NCBI GenBank assembly: GCA_037349315.1
Contig: JBAIAC010000019.1
Span: 20,059,501 to 20,123,500, forward strand
Length of the DNA stretch: 64,000 nucleotides
Direction of reading: 5' to 3'
DNA from: Chelydra serpentina
Lineage: Eukaryota > Chordata > Testudines > Chelydridae
Shown here: piece by piece, positions 32,261-45,044 of the stretch
Position numbering within the stretch: the stretch's first letter is position 1
Layout: each line of letters opens with the position of its first letter
Position numbers and translations under genes: made by a program
The notes under the pieces: generated by a model
The model's database searches: none
What the model was told of the DNA's origin: nothing
Seen by the model: the letters and a program-made list of their open reading frames with translations, nothing else

Positions 32261-33314
32261 TTCTCCCTCACACTTTTGGGATCCTTATTTCCATGAGGCC
32301 CCTTTGTACCATGCTGACAGCATAAAAGGTCCTTAAAGTGGGGCAGGGTGGTGCAAGGTGGCCTTAACATACATGAGAATTAGGTCCTCTGTCTTCAACA
32401 GCTGCATGCACAAACTTGTTAAAAAAGATTTTTTTTATATATAGATCTTATTTACTGTATACATACATCTCATAATATCCAGCAGTGGAAGTCCAATAGA
32501 TTTATTTCATTTAGATAACTCAACATAGGCTTTTGTTATGTTCCATAATGATAACAAGGTGTTAAAATCACAGAAAGTGCAACTGCAGATTTTTACTTGG
32601 TATGGTGCCAGGAACTGCAGGGTCAAAAGAACCTACAGATTTATGTACTTTTAGTTGGATTTTTACTATCAGATCTCTGGCTCTCCAATAATTCAGAACC
32701 AGATTCAGATCTCATTTATTCTGGTGTAAATCTGACAATGGAGTTATGCTTCTGTCAAACCATGCTGTAGGAGAAGAGGCTCAAGTCCTGTGTATCCAAT
32801 TGTGTTTGCAATTCTTTAGATAATGTTTAAGTTGATGAGAAAATTAGCTTTGACATTCTGTATTCATGCTGAAAGTATAAGGGAAAATAGGATTATTATT
32901 ATTATTAATAATCAATAGTGGAAGTCAAGTATCTATAAAGTTCAATCTATAGTAAATTACTTTCATATAAGACCCTAAAATTCATATTAATTCGGGTTTT
33001 TTGGGGTTTTTTTTTAAATCGCTGATTTGTAAAAAGTGTGGATTTTTAAAAATAAATAGTTAACTTTTGGCTCCTCCCTTGAAATGGAAAGTATAGATCA
33101 GAATTTGGAAAATGTTCACAAAAGATTACTATAACCTGTAAAGTGAAATTGCCTTTCAGATGAGTACATTATATTTGGCCATTTGTGATCGTCAGCAACT
33201 GCTGTTGTATTTTTTAAAAAATTGCTACCATATCTCTAAATTTTCATCAGCATCTCCAGCATAATTTGATATGTATTACCTCTGAACTGTAAATTACACA
33301 TTTCTGGGAACTTA
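32261..33314. other. AT-rich stretch with a palindrome half at 32698-32750
   Basis: At 32698-32750 one arm reads ACCAGATTCAGATCTCATTT, ATTCTGGTGTAAATCTGACA and ATGGAGTTATGC. The rest is unique and AT-rich, with a short TTA/ATT run at 32893-32911 and T runs near 33000-33016. Confidence 0.4.
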
Positions 33315-33400
33315 GGGCCAAATTATTAGCTGGTGTAAATCATCAAAACTTTGTGGAGTCCATGGAACTAAGCCAATTTACACCAGCTGAGCACTGGGCT
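33315..33400. repeat. Palindromic MITE, GGGCCAAATTATTAGCTGG type
   Basis: The ends GGGCCAAATTATTAGCTGG and CCAGCTGAGCACTGGGCT enclose GTGTAAAT and ATTTACA inner arms. The centre is decayed (GTGGAGTCCATGG). Confidence 0.7.
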
Positions 33401-36400
33401 CAGCCATTCACCCTGCCATTCCAACTGTACATATTTATTCTTAGAAAAATATTTTCACAATAAAAGGACATATTTATGATGATTGAAATTCTTTTTTCTT
33501 TGGTATTTTTTCTCTTTTGCCCTTTACCTAGTAAGGAAATAAGCTGCTATTTTCAAACCACAATGTCTCTTTTCACATCCTTTATAGAATCCCTCTCTCC
33601 CAAAACAATTAAAAATAAAACCAAGTGACAGGGTGCAGGATGATGAACCAGGTAGGGAGCATGTGGATGGAAGAGAGAGAGATGTGTGCATTCTGTCTAT
33701 GCCACCATTTTGTTGCAGCTCTAGAAAGCAGCAAATGGTGGGCATTGTTTCATTGCAAAGTATGGTTTTGTACTGGATCCATCTGCAAAGAATAAACATG
33801 TCATCAGTCCTCATTTGCTATATCAAAAAAACATTCCCCATGTCCATATTTGATTTTCAAGTGCATCTGTGCACTGATTGAAACCCTCCCAACATGCTGC
33901 TACACAAATGCAAAACCCACACATTTCTGATTTTGAATTAAGCACTGTTATGCTCCTGCACTCCTGTTTCAAAGTTTGCTTGAGAGTTGCAGTGCCTGCC
34001 CTTTTAACACATTTTTCTTACAGAGACATCCCTGTGTTCATCTTGAGAACAAAATGGAAAGACTGCACCACGCTCTTATTTTTGCCTTTGGAGACAGCTT
34101 TCATTTTCACAGTTTATTTATCCTTTATTTACAGCCCACATGTGCTTTTAAGCAACAAGACCAATATTTAAACAAAGGAAGAATAAGCCTGAGTTTTAAT
34201 TTAGGAATTTCTGATAATTAATAAGTTGAACTACATGACTTTACTATCAGTGTTGAATTTAAAAGAAAGAGAAAAAACTTCACCACAGTGAGCCACAAAG
34301 TTCCTAAAAAAAGGATGAATCGGATATAAAATATAATGGAATATTTTTCTTTTAACGTTGATTAAATTGTTAGCTAAAAAACAAGATCAGTGCCAAGCTG
34401 TAATTTTAGAGAGAATTTTGTTGTACCTAATTATTTTGTGCAAGCCCAAAGTCCAAGAGTTACCTTAACTGTGAAGTTCTGTAGTAGCCTTTGCCTGTCA
34501 TTTTTAATCAGGTTGTTTTAGGTAATTTTTGTTATGCCCCTCATTACTGAATTGTTTATCAATAGGTGCACCAAGTGTCACTAGCTTTTCTCATCAAGCC
34601 AGGTCTGACAAAGAGCTGCAGTGCATGGGAAAGAGGCAGCTAGGTGAAACTAATGCCATAGATGTTTGATTCATTAGGAGCTTATTGTTAACGGGGATGT
34701 CTGATTGTAAAGGCTCAGTCAAGCAAAAGAGTGCAGAGTAATCAGTCGGATTTATAGTTTGCAGGGCTCAAAAAAAAATATAATCAACATAAACCTTTGG
34801 ATATAGCAGAAACAGAAAAATCCCCTTTGGGCAGCCCTAACCTGAGACCAGCCAAATAAGGTCATGCTACATGAAGGTTGCCTGTTAGGTGATGGAAGAT
34901 ATAGGAGGATTAAAGCCATATGGCATGGCCTATCATACCTTCTGACTTAAGATAACAAAGCCAAGCTTTGTGCTTAGCTGTTTTTGACTGACATCATCAA
35001 TTTTATTTTATGTTGGTCACCTCCGGTAACAGGAAAAAATGGCCTAGGGTTGATAACACATGCCTGTTTTTTTAGTATTAAGATGCCTTACAGCTAGTTT
35101 TGTGCTGCAAAAAATTTCAAAGAATTAGTAGCTTGTTCTTCTATCAGCCATCCTCCAGCAACTGTCAGCCTCCCCCCCTTCCCTTGTTTTCAGTTTGTAC
35201 CTTGCAAATGAGAGACAGCCGTATTCAGAACCAGATGTAAGGCTCCTAGAGAATGAGCGTAAGCTGTTGTACTTTAAGCCTAATGGGAAGTTTTATATGC
35301 AAGGGCCTTGAACTGATTAGTATAATTCCCTCTTTAATACAGCTGTCCCTCCAGATTAAGGTAAACCAAATGTTGCAATCAGAGATTAGTGTACCTTGCC
35401 AGTTATTAACATCCCCGGTTGCTCAGCAAGCACGTCAGACACTAATGCTGTGTATTTATTTGCTACTTCCCCACTGTAACTTGAACTTCTGCACCTGTCA
35501 ATGCATTCCAGGGAAGAGAGGGGTATTATTGGAAAGCAAAAGTTTTATACCTGTTACACCTGGTTTAGTTTGTCACAGCCTAAGATTTTCTTCTTTTCTT
35601 GCCAGGATTGCCAGGTGGTTTAATCTGTTACTCTGCTGGTTTTATGAAAAAAGTCTTTGTATGCGAAATTGCATTTGTTACTCTCATCTGCTCTCAAAAC
35701 TGAGCTACTCACCTAAACTGGGCCTTTTCTTTCCTTTCCTTTCCCTTCTGTAAAGGAGTTCTTATTTTCTTCCTTTTTCTGTGTAGAGGATGCAGCACAG
35801 GGCTAGAAGAATCAGCACCCACTCCTGCTGTGCTCTAATCAGTTAGTGGTGCCTCTCTCACAAGGTGGGTCACACAGTTGTCTTATTACATTTGGCAGGA
35901 TATCCTGTCCACCAGCAACACAGATGTCAAGAAGGACAATGTCCTGGCTATCACAGAAAGATCTTTGCTCCCCCACTCAACCCGGTCTGATTTTACAGAT
36001 AATGTATACCGTAAACATACTTAAAAAGCTAAGAGGGCTGAGTGTCTCTTGTGCTGTGTGTAGGAAACCAGTAAAGTCAGGACATTCCAAATAACTACCT
36101 CTCTAAAGCATTTAATTAATTTGGCAGATGTGTTAAAATAAGTGTAAAAAACATGAAGTTTGGGGGAGAAAGAGAGAGAGAGACTTCACATATAGAAGAA
36201 AAGGCTACCATAGAGCTATCAGGTAGTTTTCATAGTAAAACAATCTGCATTATCTGAGGATAGTAGGCAAAAACTTAAAATGAACAGCAGAAGACAAGTA
36301 CATGCCTTTGCTAAGAAAAAAAACACACTCTTTAAGCATTCCACTGTTTACATATTGAATTCAGGATTGAATATCAACTATAGTTTCTGAGATGTTCCTG

Positions 36401-38199
36401 TTTCCTAACCAAGATTATGCTAAAACTTTTATTAGGTAATAGGTTCCTTCTTAAATAGATAATTGACATAAGGTAAAAGGACCATTTTTATCACCCTCCC
36501 CTTACAGCACTGGGTTTGCAAAGTTCATTGCCTGTTGTACACTGTCTGCACATTATAGCTTAATTGCAGATTTTTGAAAAGACAAAATATGTTCATATCT
36601 TAGGAATTATGTCTTGCAGCCTACTAAATATGCTAATGCAGTACTAAGCAGGGATAAAGTTCTTGCCATACCACCCAACAGTTGCGTGGGACACGCTGCC
36701 AAGTTATTGTTAATTGTAAAGCACAAGCAGGCTTTGCAATCCATCTTAATTGTCATACTTACTTCAGGTTTTGTGATAAGGCTCGATGTTCTGTTTAAAG
36801 TGACAGTGTTGACAAGGGGAAAGGGTGTGGGCCCAAGCTTGTGGTTCTAGAGGGGTTATGTGTTCTGACCTGCCGTAGGTTGATATGGACAGTCTGCAAG
36901 GGGATTTTAGTTGTCATGGGGTCCCCAGGCAGTTGAATAGAGTGACTGTCTGTCCTGCTTTTTCCTGTTAGGATCCTGACACGTGGAGCATTGATGAACT
37001 CAGCATAACGTTGAATAGGAGCTTTTTGGCAGCTGAGACACAAGGGCTAAGCTGCAGGTCAGAGATAACACTAGTGCAGATCTCCTCATGCACACAGTTT
37101 GTAGCATGCTTTCTTCCCTCCTGAGTGCAGGAAATAGCTCATGTTAAATACGTTCACTTTTCAGTTTTCCTTTCTTCTAAAATGGAGCTTGACAGATTGG
37201 GCTTTTCAGCTCCCCCTTTTTTTCACCACCTCTGCTTTTTACCTCAGAAATACTCTTCAGGAAGCAGGAGTTAATCTTGGTGAGGAAATGATAAGGTGAT
37301 ACTTGATTTTCAGGGGAAAGCAGAAGGATATGACTGCTTAGTAACTGCACAGAAACGTACAGGCCTCTCTTTTTAAGGCTTCCCTTTGCTTTTCCTTTCA
37401 CATCCCTTAAAGTTGAGAACTGCAGCAGACTGAAGGCCTGGTTGGTGGGATGCAAGAATAGTTTAAATAGCATCTAGAATAGGAAGGAAGTGTTAGGAAG
37501 GTACATTGATAAAACAGCTTCCCTGTACTTTTCTATCAGCTAGTAGGATCAGGTGAATTGGGTCGTTAGTTTCCCTACTTTGATGCATCCTGGCTGGCAC
37601 AGAAATGTGTCTTTTGAAGTTGTTTCATACTCAGCCAAATTTTTCACATGATTCCAAATACTGGATAACAAAGAGAGAGAGCATGAACATTGTCTTTATT
37701 AAATGATGTCAAACCAGCATCCTGTATACGAAGACAATGTAACATTTTTTGTCTGTGTTTTGGCATTAGGATTAAAACTGCACTAAAATGCTTACATTAA
37801 AAGGTCTTGAATATGACAGAGATTTGGGAGCTTATTCTTTAATAAGTGTGTGTGTGAATGTGTTGCTCATGAAGGATAACGACTGAGGCCCTCACCAGTG
37901 TGCTATAATCATGCCATGGAGAGATCACCTCTAGTGGTGAGGGAGTTCACTTATTCTCAGTGCCCATTTAGTCCTTGGTCTTTTTGCTGAGACTGACAGC
38001 AAGAATGTTAGTTAGAGGCAATTGTGATAGTGGATTTTCTGTTGACACCTGTCCAGTGGGAGCTGGACTGAGACCACCAAATTCATTTAAGCATGGTGTT
38101 GGACTACTAAGAAAAGTGAAACTATAGGAAAGTTCTCCCTACTATATACTGAAATGTTTTCTTTTCCGCCCTACAGGCTCAACTGTGCCTCCTGTACCT
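33401..38199. other. Longest repeat-poor non-coding tract
   Basis: Almost 4.8 kb without a recognisable interspersed repeat, in a window where most other stretches of this size have several. Sub-blocks with the look of conserved regulatory sequence are about 34560-34760, rich in GATT/AATC and TGATTCATTAGG-like words, and about 35330-35560. The open frame at 35253-35753 (166 codons) lies over the second block but has no domain and a cysteine/leucine-rich composition, so I do not call it. A short GA run lies at about 36169-36183. Confidence 0.45.
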
Positions 38200-38304
38200 G
38201 CATGCAGCAGTGCCTTTCTCTGTGAATAGTCCCATTAATTTCAATTGGGCTACTCACAGAGGAGAGCACTGCTCAGCATGACTAAGGGTGGAAGAATTGG
38301 GCCC
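38200..38304. repeat. Palindromic MITE, CAGTGC...CTCTGTGA type
   Basis: The arms GCAGTGCCTTTCTCTGTGAA and CTACTCACAGAGGAGAGCAC pair around TCCCATTAATTTCAATTGGG. The right extension ends GAATTGGGCCC. The shared TTGATTTCAATGG-like centre is again present. Confidence 0.7.
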
Positions 38305-38991
38305 TGCCCCTTCAGGCTTTTCCATATGGCTGGATTCCTGAACCTATGTTTAGAGCTCTGGTGACTTCATTGGGTCGCGGTGCTGAACAGCTTGCAGGAT
38401 AAGACCTAATACTGTGTATGTATGTGCATGTATTGTTCCTATTGATATCATTAGGAGTGATGTGGGAACAGGGAGAGGAGAATGGACATAATACTGTATG
38501 AGCTACAGTTCTGATCATCTTTTGATACTTGGACTTATTTTACTATTTGCCAATGAATGGCTTGGACAGTTTTTATCTGAGGGGTCTTTGCTCTCACTTT
38601 CTTTGATTTTAAGAAAAAGAAAATGGGTGGAAAAAAATGACTCAGGAACTATTACTCTTACTTTTATGTCTTGTATATGTTAAGTGAATAGGTTGAAGTG
38701 TCATCCATAGATGAAGTGCTTCTATTCTTTTCCTTAGAGTAACTTCTGTTCCTGTGGTTGGTTTACTCTGAGGGGAGGAAGAGGCGGAGAGTGCAACAGT
38801 TTGTGCTGTTTTGTATACAAGGACTAATTTCCAACTACTTTAGGGTGGTTTCAGTTTTTCCTTGGAAAGCAGCATTGGGAGCTCTATGTACTTTCCTGGT
38901 TAACTTGTGAATCATTCTAAATTTTATGTTAAAAGAGCTATGATAGTGCTAATATTACCACAGACATGATCTTGGCCCTTTCATTCCAGAG
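38305..38991. other. Unique non-coding stretch
   Basis: No gene or strong repeat is visible. The open frame at 38498-38683 has no motif. Confidence 0.4.
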
Positions 38992-39215
38992 GTTAAGTCA
39001 CCGGACAGGGAATTAGAGGATCTGGCTTTTGTTTCCAGCTCTGCTGCAACTTCCTGTATGACCTTGGGCAAGTCTCTTAATCTCACTCTATCTCAAGCTT
39101 TCATCTGTATCATGGGGAAAACAATACTTGCCAACATCTCCAGGAGGGTTGGGAGGATATAGTAAAGAATGTCTGTGAGGTGCTCAGATATTAAAGTGGT
39201 GCGCACCAGAGAAAA
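38992..39215 (+). mobile_element. tRNA-headed SINE with MIR-like core (tail type A)
   Basis: The core shows TTTCCAGCTCTGCTGCAACT, GTATGACCTTGGGCAAGTCT and CTTAATCTCACT, followed by ATCTGTATCATGGGGAAAAC and a GAGGTGCTCAGATATTAAAG end. The order matches MIR/CORE-SINEs, with the word TGACCTTGGGCAAGTC intact. Non-coding. Confidence 0.8.
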
Positions 39216-39736
39216 CCCCATAAAATAAATACATTCATAGATCTTATGATGCAGTACCTCCCCTTGACTGAGTTTGTAAATATGGGTCTCAAATGGTTAA
39301 TGATAGAATAAAATCCAACTGACTTAAATCATTCTCTGGTGAGTGTAAGCCTGACTTGGGCAAGGAATTTTCTAGTGAAGTAATAAAGAAGGGGAAAAAA
39401 TGCAACAAGTTTTGTAAACAGATGTCGATGAAAGAGCATATCTGAGAAATCCCAAAACATGACATTAGGTTAGGACAAAACAGCATTAAAGACTTAGATG
39501 CCACATGGTGGAATTATACTAGATTTTGAATCTGTGAGTAAGAACACAGACTTTGTTAGTTTTGTAGATGTTGATGAAGAAAGTATATTTAATAAACCAG
39601 CTGAGAAAGAGAAACTTGTATTGAGACAAGAGCTTTTCAATTAAATAATTCACTCTAATTCACGGAACACAGCAGATGACTGTCAGTTCAAGAAAGCAGA
39701 TGACCAAATTGCTTAGAAATGCTGGAATGTGCACAA

Positions 39737-39777
<41 letters not shown>

Positions 39778-40914
39778 TATATATGTGTGAGAGAGAGCTC
39801 ACTTCGCTTTCATGAGGGAGATGGACCAATCTATTTGCTTAAGAGAACTGCGCTAAGAAATATTAATGTTTTAGTGCTTCAAAAGGATGCCAATCTACTA
39901 ATAAATACAGGAAAATCTAAGACCTTTATTGTAAGTAAAACGGGCTGTCCATATCTAGGAAACAGAATGTAAGCTCTTTGGGCTACATGCTGTAGTTAGT
40001 TACTGTTAGAGGGAGAAACAAAGTTGTTCACTATGAAATCCAGGATCAGGAAGCCCCAAGTAAATAAAAACTACCTAAGGCTCTTTGTTACCGGTATTTA
40101 CCAATTTTCTTCTTAATTTCCCCAGTTTTGAAAGAGTCAGTGTTCAGGTTTTATCCATTTTTCACCTGAACGTTGGCTTTTCTGGGACGTGGGATTTTTT
40201 TTGCAGGGGAAGTGGGTGGGCTGCGTTGAAGGCCTGGGGTTAGGAAGAGGCTCTGTCCACAGGGGGGTCAGTACTCAAGAGCTACAGCTTTCTGCTCCCC
40301 TCTTGACCCTGGCCTTTCAGTTGGGCCCTGTTCACTTCCTCTGTGTAGTGGGGAAGTGAGACGGGCCAGGACCAAGGTCCCAGCAGCTGAGATCACCAGA
40401 CTGCTGCAAGGAGTGGAAGCCTTCCTCAATTGCTACATGGTGAGTAGCCCCTTCCCCCCGCCATGGGTACGGGCCCCCTCCCTCCAATGCCCTTAATTTT
40501 TGGTTTTACTGATTTCCCCCACAACCCTGGGTTTTTGTAATTTTTAAATAAAACCCAATACATTCCTGGGAGATTAAAACAAACAAACAAAAAAACTCTG
40601 AAAATGAACGGCCTTAAAAATGTCTAAACAGCATTCAAAAGCACATCCTAAATTATTACTGCTTCAATCAATATTAAGTTGTGGGGCACAGGTCTGGGAA
40701 AATGGTGGTAGCTGCTCAATGGCTATGGAAGAGTTAGGAACCTGTAAGTGCATCCATTTCTTCACCCAGTTCTTTTATCAAAAATCTTTTACCCACTCTT
40801 ATCTGACACCAACATTTTGTTTAACCTATGAGAATATTTCTGGGGAGAAAACACCCCAAGCAACCAAACCAAAAATTATTATTTTTATGAAAAGAGTGGT
40901 GAAGCTTTACATAC
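39216..40914. other. Non-coding stretch with CA run and a GC-rich possible repeat
   Basis: A TGTAAGCTCTTTGGG word at 39969-39983 is a scrap of the type-B SINE tail. The block from about 40010 to 40600 is GC-richer and ends in AAATAAAACCC and an AAAC-rich run, which resembles an old interspersed element. No target-site duplication is seen. Confidence 0.35.
39742..39775. repeat. (CA)n microsatellite
   Basis: A pure CA tract of 34 bases follows GCACAAGCG. It lies within the open frame 39676-39972, which is therefore not credible. Confidence 0.97.
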
Positions 40915-40958
40915 AGAAAGATAAGGACCCTGCCCACAAAGAGTTTACAATCTGAATT
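40915..40958 (-). repeat. SINE tail fragment (type B)
   Basis: The piece reads AAGGACCCTGCCCACAAAGA then GTTTACAATCTGAATTTT. Reversed, it gives the TAAATTGTAAGCTCTTTGGG-like tail followed by GGGTCC, as in the SINEs at 48020 and 55903. The rest of the SINE is missing. Confidence 0.6.
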
Positions 40959-41280
40959 TTAGATATGGCCTAATGAGAGAGGGTAACGAACAGTAGAGAG
41001 GGACTGATGGACAAAGATTACGGTCATGCAATTGTATGGTTACCAGTTTAGGCATGCTTGCATCTTGATGGTTCAATTATGGTTTATGTATGTATCTTTA
41101 TAATGTGAAGAGAATGACTGTTCCTCTCTGTCAGGTTGATGTAAAGAGGATTTGTTTCCTAGAAGTGGGTAGGTGAACTGGCTCGGTTGACTATATACAC
41201 TCTAGTAATCCTGATACTATTACTTTTCTTTCTCCAAAGCCTACTGCCTTATCTTCCCTGCAGGTGTCACTGCACATGGT

Positions 41281-41374
41281 GGGCCAAGTTTTGCCCTCAG
41301 CTATACTGGTTTCCAATGACATCATTGCAGTTACTCCAGATTTACACGATGTAGCTGAGAACAGAACTTGGCCC
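41281..41374. repeat. Palindromic MITE with perfect GGGCCAAG ends
   Basis: The 94-bp element begins GGGCCAAGTTTTGCCCTCAG and ends TAGCTGAGAACAGAACTTGG plus CCC. The inner arms are CTATACTGG and CCAGATTTACACGATG. The ends pair over about 25 bases with few mismatches, so it is relatively well kept. No clear duplication. Confidence 0.8.
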
Positions 41375-41414
41375 ATTTTGTTTATAGAAAAATGGGAAAT
41401 ACTCTATGGGACGT

Positions 41415-41501
41415 ATTCTGATCTTGTTAAGTTGGGCTGGAGTAATTTTATTGCTTCTAAAGAACTTTTTGGATTTGCAAAGGTGTAAACAAGATCAGAA
41501 T
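41415..41501. repeat. Palindromic MITE with perfect ATTCTGATCTTGTT ends
   Basis: The 87-bp element has 14-bp ends, ATTCTGATCTTGTT and AACAAGATCAGAAT, that are exact reverse complements. The interior is GGGCTGGAGTAATTTTATTG and TTTGGATTTGCAAAGGTGTA. It lies 40 bp from the palindrome at 41281-41374 but differs from it in its ends. Confidence 0.8.
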
Positions 41502-43460
41502 CTCTCTCTAAGTCTCTGTATCCCAAAATAAGAAAAATGAATTCTGAAGACACATAGGGCTGGGATCCTGATCGGAATGTATTAATGGATGACCTATAAC
41601 TTTTGTATATGAAAATCAGATCCAGGCTAATGAACATTGCTTTGGAACAAAATCATTTACTATTTTATTACTTTGAAGTAATGCATGAGGGCCAGTGGTT
41701 CTTACTGAAAAGTGCAGAGTGCATTCCTGCAGGTCTCCCAAGTCCTACAATGTCTACTGGTCCCCATTGGGCGCAAAATACATTATAATGGACAATCCTT
41801 GAGGACCTGCTGGAATGGACCTCTCATGAGGGATGATGTGGGCAAGCTCAAACATAAATAGGAAGCAGCATTTCCTCTGCATTGTCTGAAGTTAGTGTAT
41901 TTGTTCAAGAAAAAGTATAATATGCTAATAATCCAGCTAGATGAATCCCAGTTTTCCATATCTAAAAAGTTGACCTTTGACCCACAATCTTATGTCTAAA
42001 TCACAATTCTCAATATTCACATAGACACAGAGTGTCAATATAGTCAGAATAGGGCCCTGCAGGCTAAAGTATGTTAAGGGTCAGCTCTCTTTAAATAAGT
42101 CTATCTTGATTTGTTTGTTCTTTCAGTTGAAACAAGTGGATGCAATGTGTGTGTGTGTGTGGGGGGGGAGGGTATCAGAAATGTCGGATTCTAAAGTGAA
42201 AGACAGGGTGGAGAGTGCCTCTCTTGGAAATACTTTCATCTGCTGACAATTAAATAGCAGTACCAACACCTCTCAGGGCTATGAGGTATGACAAAATAAC
42301 TCTCAGCAGCAGTAGCATTGCTGTACTTCTTTCACTGGTGCTCTTAAACCTGGTGAGTTTTATGAGGGGCATAATCTACATTTGTTTCACACATGGAATA
42401 TACTTTTCTCATTCCTTGTTTGTTTACTATGTTGTTAGCTTTAAAGAAGGACAATAGAAGGAGAAATATCCTTCAAATGATGGAGAGGAAATGGGTGAGT
42501 GTGAGAGACCTTCACAATTAAATCAATCTAAGCTTAAGAAAATCCCAATGAATTTGTTTTTGTGTGCAATGCTAGTTGCCTTGCCAGTCTGAAGCTGGCA
42601 CTGTGGGTTTGCTGTAATCACTGAGCTGAGAAAAAGAGACAGTCTTTTTTTTTTTTTTGTCATCACAAAGTCAAGCAAGACTTAATCAGTTGCATGCATA
42701 ACACTTTTCTTGCTGCTTTCAACTGCCAATCTTTGTTTCTGGCTTCCAAATGCTTGTCCCCTCACCACTCCCAATTTTATTTTTGACCCTCTGTTACTAC
42801 TATGATTTAAATGTCAGTATTCATTTTGAAAATACTTCCTTTAAAAAGGGGCTTTGGTTAAAGTCAATTAAATGTGTAAGTATGCATGTGGATTCTTTTC
42901 CTGAGGCTGTCCCCCCCTTTTTTTTTTTCCCCCATGTATTATTTCTCATTCTGAGCCAGTTGTCAGGTAGATGGGTGGTACAGATTCAGAATGGCATCTT
43001 AAGTTCAATACAGCATGACACATCGGCAAATTTCCAGAATAAGATTTTTTGGACACTGTGCAATATACTGCGGAGTGATGAGTTCAGCATGGGGTCGCTA
43101 CATAAAGTAGATCAAAGAAAAATAGAAACAAAAGTAGATGAGGGAAGAAGCAACAAGATGACAGATAGCAATAGAGGAGAAAAAATACCTTCAGCCAACC
43201 AATCAAGATTAGAATATTTTCATCCTTGGTACCAACACTCCTATAGCACTGAAACAACAGCTTCAGAAGGCCCGTGGTATCAACTATTTTATGTATGGTT
43301 GTTTGTAGACCAGATAATGAGATCACCAAAACTGTGACTGTTGCCAGTCAGCCAGCACATTTGAGCTGCTAATTTGTTCCCAATTTGAGTTTTATAGCCC
43401 CATGCTAGCCATAGCAGATAATCTGGCCCTAAAGGCGGAAAATTTATCCACAGCCTCTCT
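41502..43460. other. Unique stretch with the window's longest open frame (rejected)
   Basis: It holds a GT run (42145-42160) running into a G run, a T run near 42645-42658, and a T/C run near 42909-42933. The open frame 42750-43337 (195 codons, plus strand) crosses the T/C run, begins at a non-ATG codon in AT-rich sequence, shows no domain, and overlaps a minus-strand frame. By length alone about one such frame is expected in a window this size. No gene is called. Confidence 0.4.
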
Positions 43461-43664
43461 GAAGTGCGATGACGTAGTTAAAGCATTGAACTGTGAGTTA
43501 TTAGAGCCGGGTTCTATTCTCAGCTCTGCCATTGACTTCCTATGTGACTGAGCCAATCACTTCATCTCTCAATGACTTAATTTTCTTGGGGACGATAGTG
43601 CTTGTACACCTTTGAATGGTGCTTTGAGATCCTTAGATGGAAGGTGCAATAAAAGTGCAATGTT
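43461..43664 (+). mobile_element. Near full-length tRNA-headed MIR-like SINE (tail type A)
   Basis: The 5' head reads GATGACGTAGTTAAAGCATT (A-box-like) and CCGGGTTCTATTCTCAGCTC (B-box-like), as expected of an internal RNA polymerase III promoter in a tRNA-derived SINE. The core contains TATGTGACTGAGCCAATCAC and CATCTCTCAATGAC. The end is GGTGCTTTGAGATCCTTAGA, then GGAAGGTGCAATAAAAGTGC. It is one of the best-preserved type-A copies in the window. Confidence 0.82.
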
Positions 43665-45044
43665 TTACTAAAGTCAGACTGGAGGGAGTAGCAGACTGAT
43701 CTGCAAAAGGATTCACCTACCTCATTTGTGCCTGGGGCCTGCGATTTTTACATAACCTACAGTGACAGCATTGTGCACATGCCCAGCTCTGAAAAAAGTA
43801 TGAAGGAATGTGAAATCATCATAACCAAATGTATTCGAACAAAGTCTCTGCTGAAAATTGTTGCTAAGCTGAGGGTTAATGAGTTTGGCACAAGCAGAGA
43901 ATATGTGCATGAAGTCAGTTAAAAGGGAATACGGGCATACAATGAAAATGGCAACATGCTGGGAGTGTGTGTCTGTATGTGCCTGAATTAAGAGAGACGA
44001 ATGGGGAGCAGGCATGTCAATAAACTGAGACGCTTCTGGAAGATGCATGAGGTTATAATAAAAGACAAGCACATTGCTCCAGGGAGAGTTAGAGATAATG
44101 GCAACTTCCTAAATTCTGTGTAGGAAGGAAAGAGGTGGCTTCGTAGCTGTTTGTAAATGATATAGAAAAGCCACTATTCTAGAAGACACTTCAGGAGGCT
44201 TAAGTTGAAGAAACTGAGAGCAAGGGTGTCTATGAGAGATGGAGCCCTAAAACTGACAAACACAACACTTGCTATCCCAGACTTGCCAGGAGACTTTGGG
44301 TACCAAATCCATGATGCAATCCAGAGCGACTGTTCAGTCAAGTGCAAGAGGTGCTCTTGCACTGTGAGTGTAAAAGGTAGGCCACTGCTGGGATTTAATA
44401 GGACCTGTTAGTTCCTAGTGGATAGTGAACTAGGAGTGACAGTGATGGATGCCAAGGGAACCAACTGAGCTTCCATTTCTGAGAGTTTTTCACCAGCTTG
44501 GCTTGGCGACTGTGAAAGGCCATTGGGACAGTGAGGGGAAGTAGAGAGAAGGCTGAGATGGGAAGACTTAATCACCCCCATTCAGCTTTCCTGAATCTGG
44601 GGATGAGTATTTTTGAGAGCATACAGTTTCCCCCTCTTGTTGGACTCATCCTTCCACAGCTCCTCCAGAATGATTTGTTCTTTTGGTTCCAAAGAGGGCT
44701 TCCTCTGTGGCATGGGCCCTTCAGTGCTTGTTTTGAGCCAGCCAGATGGGGTTGCACAAGAGCAATAGAAGGCATTCTTCTTCTGTGAGGGGCTGAGCAT
44801 GTTGTCCCCCTGTTACCCATACTTTGTGAGGGTAAAAGGAGGGGAGCTCTACAGTATTGCCACATCCTGCCAACCTAGGAGCTTGGGCCCAAAATAAATT
44901 TTATCACTGAAATAAGATGGTATGAAGCTTTAACTTTCTTCACAGTTAGAGAACTCATTCCTTCAGAATATCCTACATGGGGTTGGATGACATAGGTGTC
45001 AGTGCTATGAGCCTACAGTGATCCTGAATTGCAATAGCTTAGGT
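43665..45044. other. Unique non-coding stretch
   Basis: No repeats recognised. Several overlapping short open frames on both strands (43722-44865) without motifs are not called. Confidence 0.4.

Noticed and set aside
35253..35753. Open frame of 166 codons, plus strand
   Set aside because: Cysteine- and leucine-rich with no domain, no partner exons and no splice signals in place. The DNA may be conserved for other reasons.
42750..43337. Longest open frame, 195 codons, plus strand
   Set aside because: It starts at a non-ATG codon, runs through a T/C tract that encodes a phenylalanine run, has no recognisable domain, and a minus-strand frame overlaps it. A frame of this length is about what chance gives in 64 kb of AT-rich sequence.
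43461..43530. tRNA gene (A- and B-box-like words)
   Set aside because: The boxes belong to the tRNA-derived head of a SINE. No cloverleaf can be formed over the expected length.
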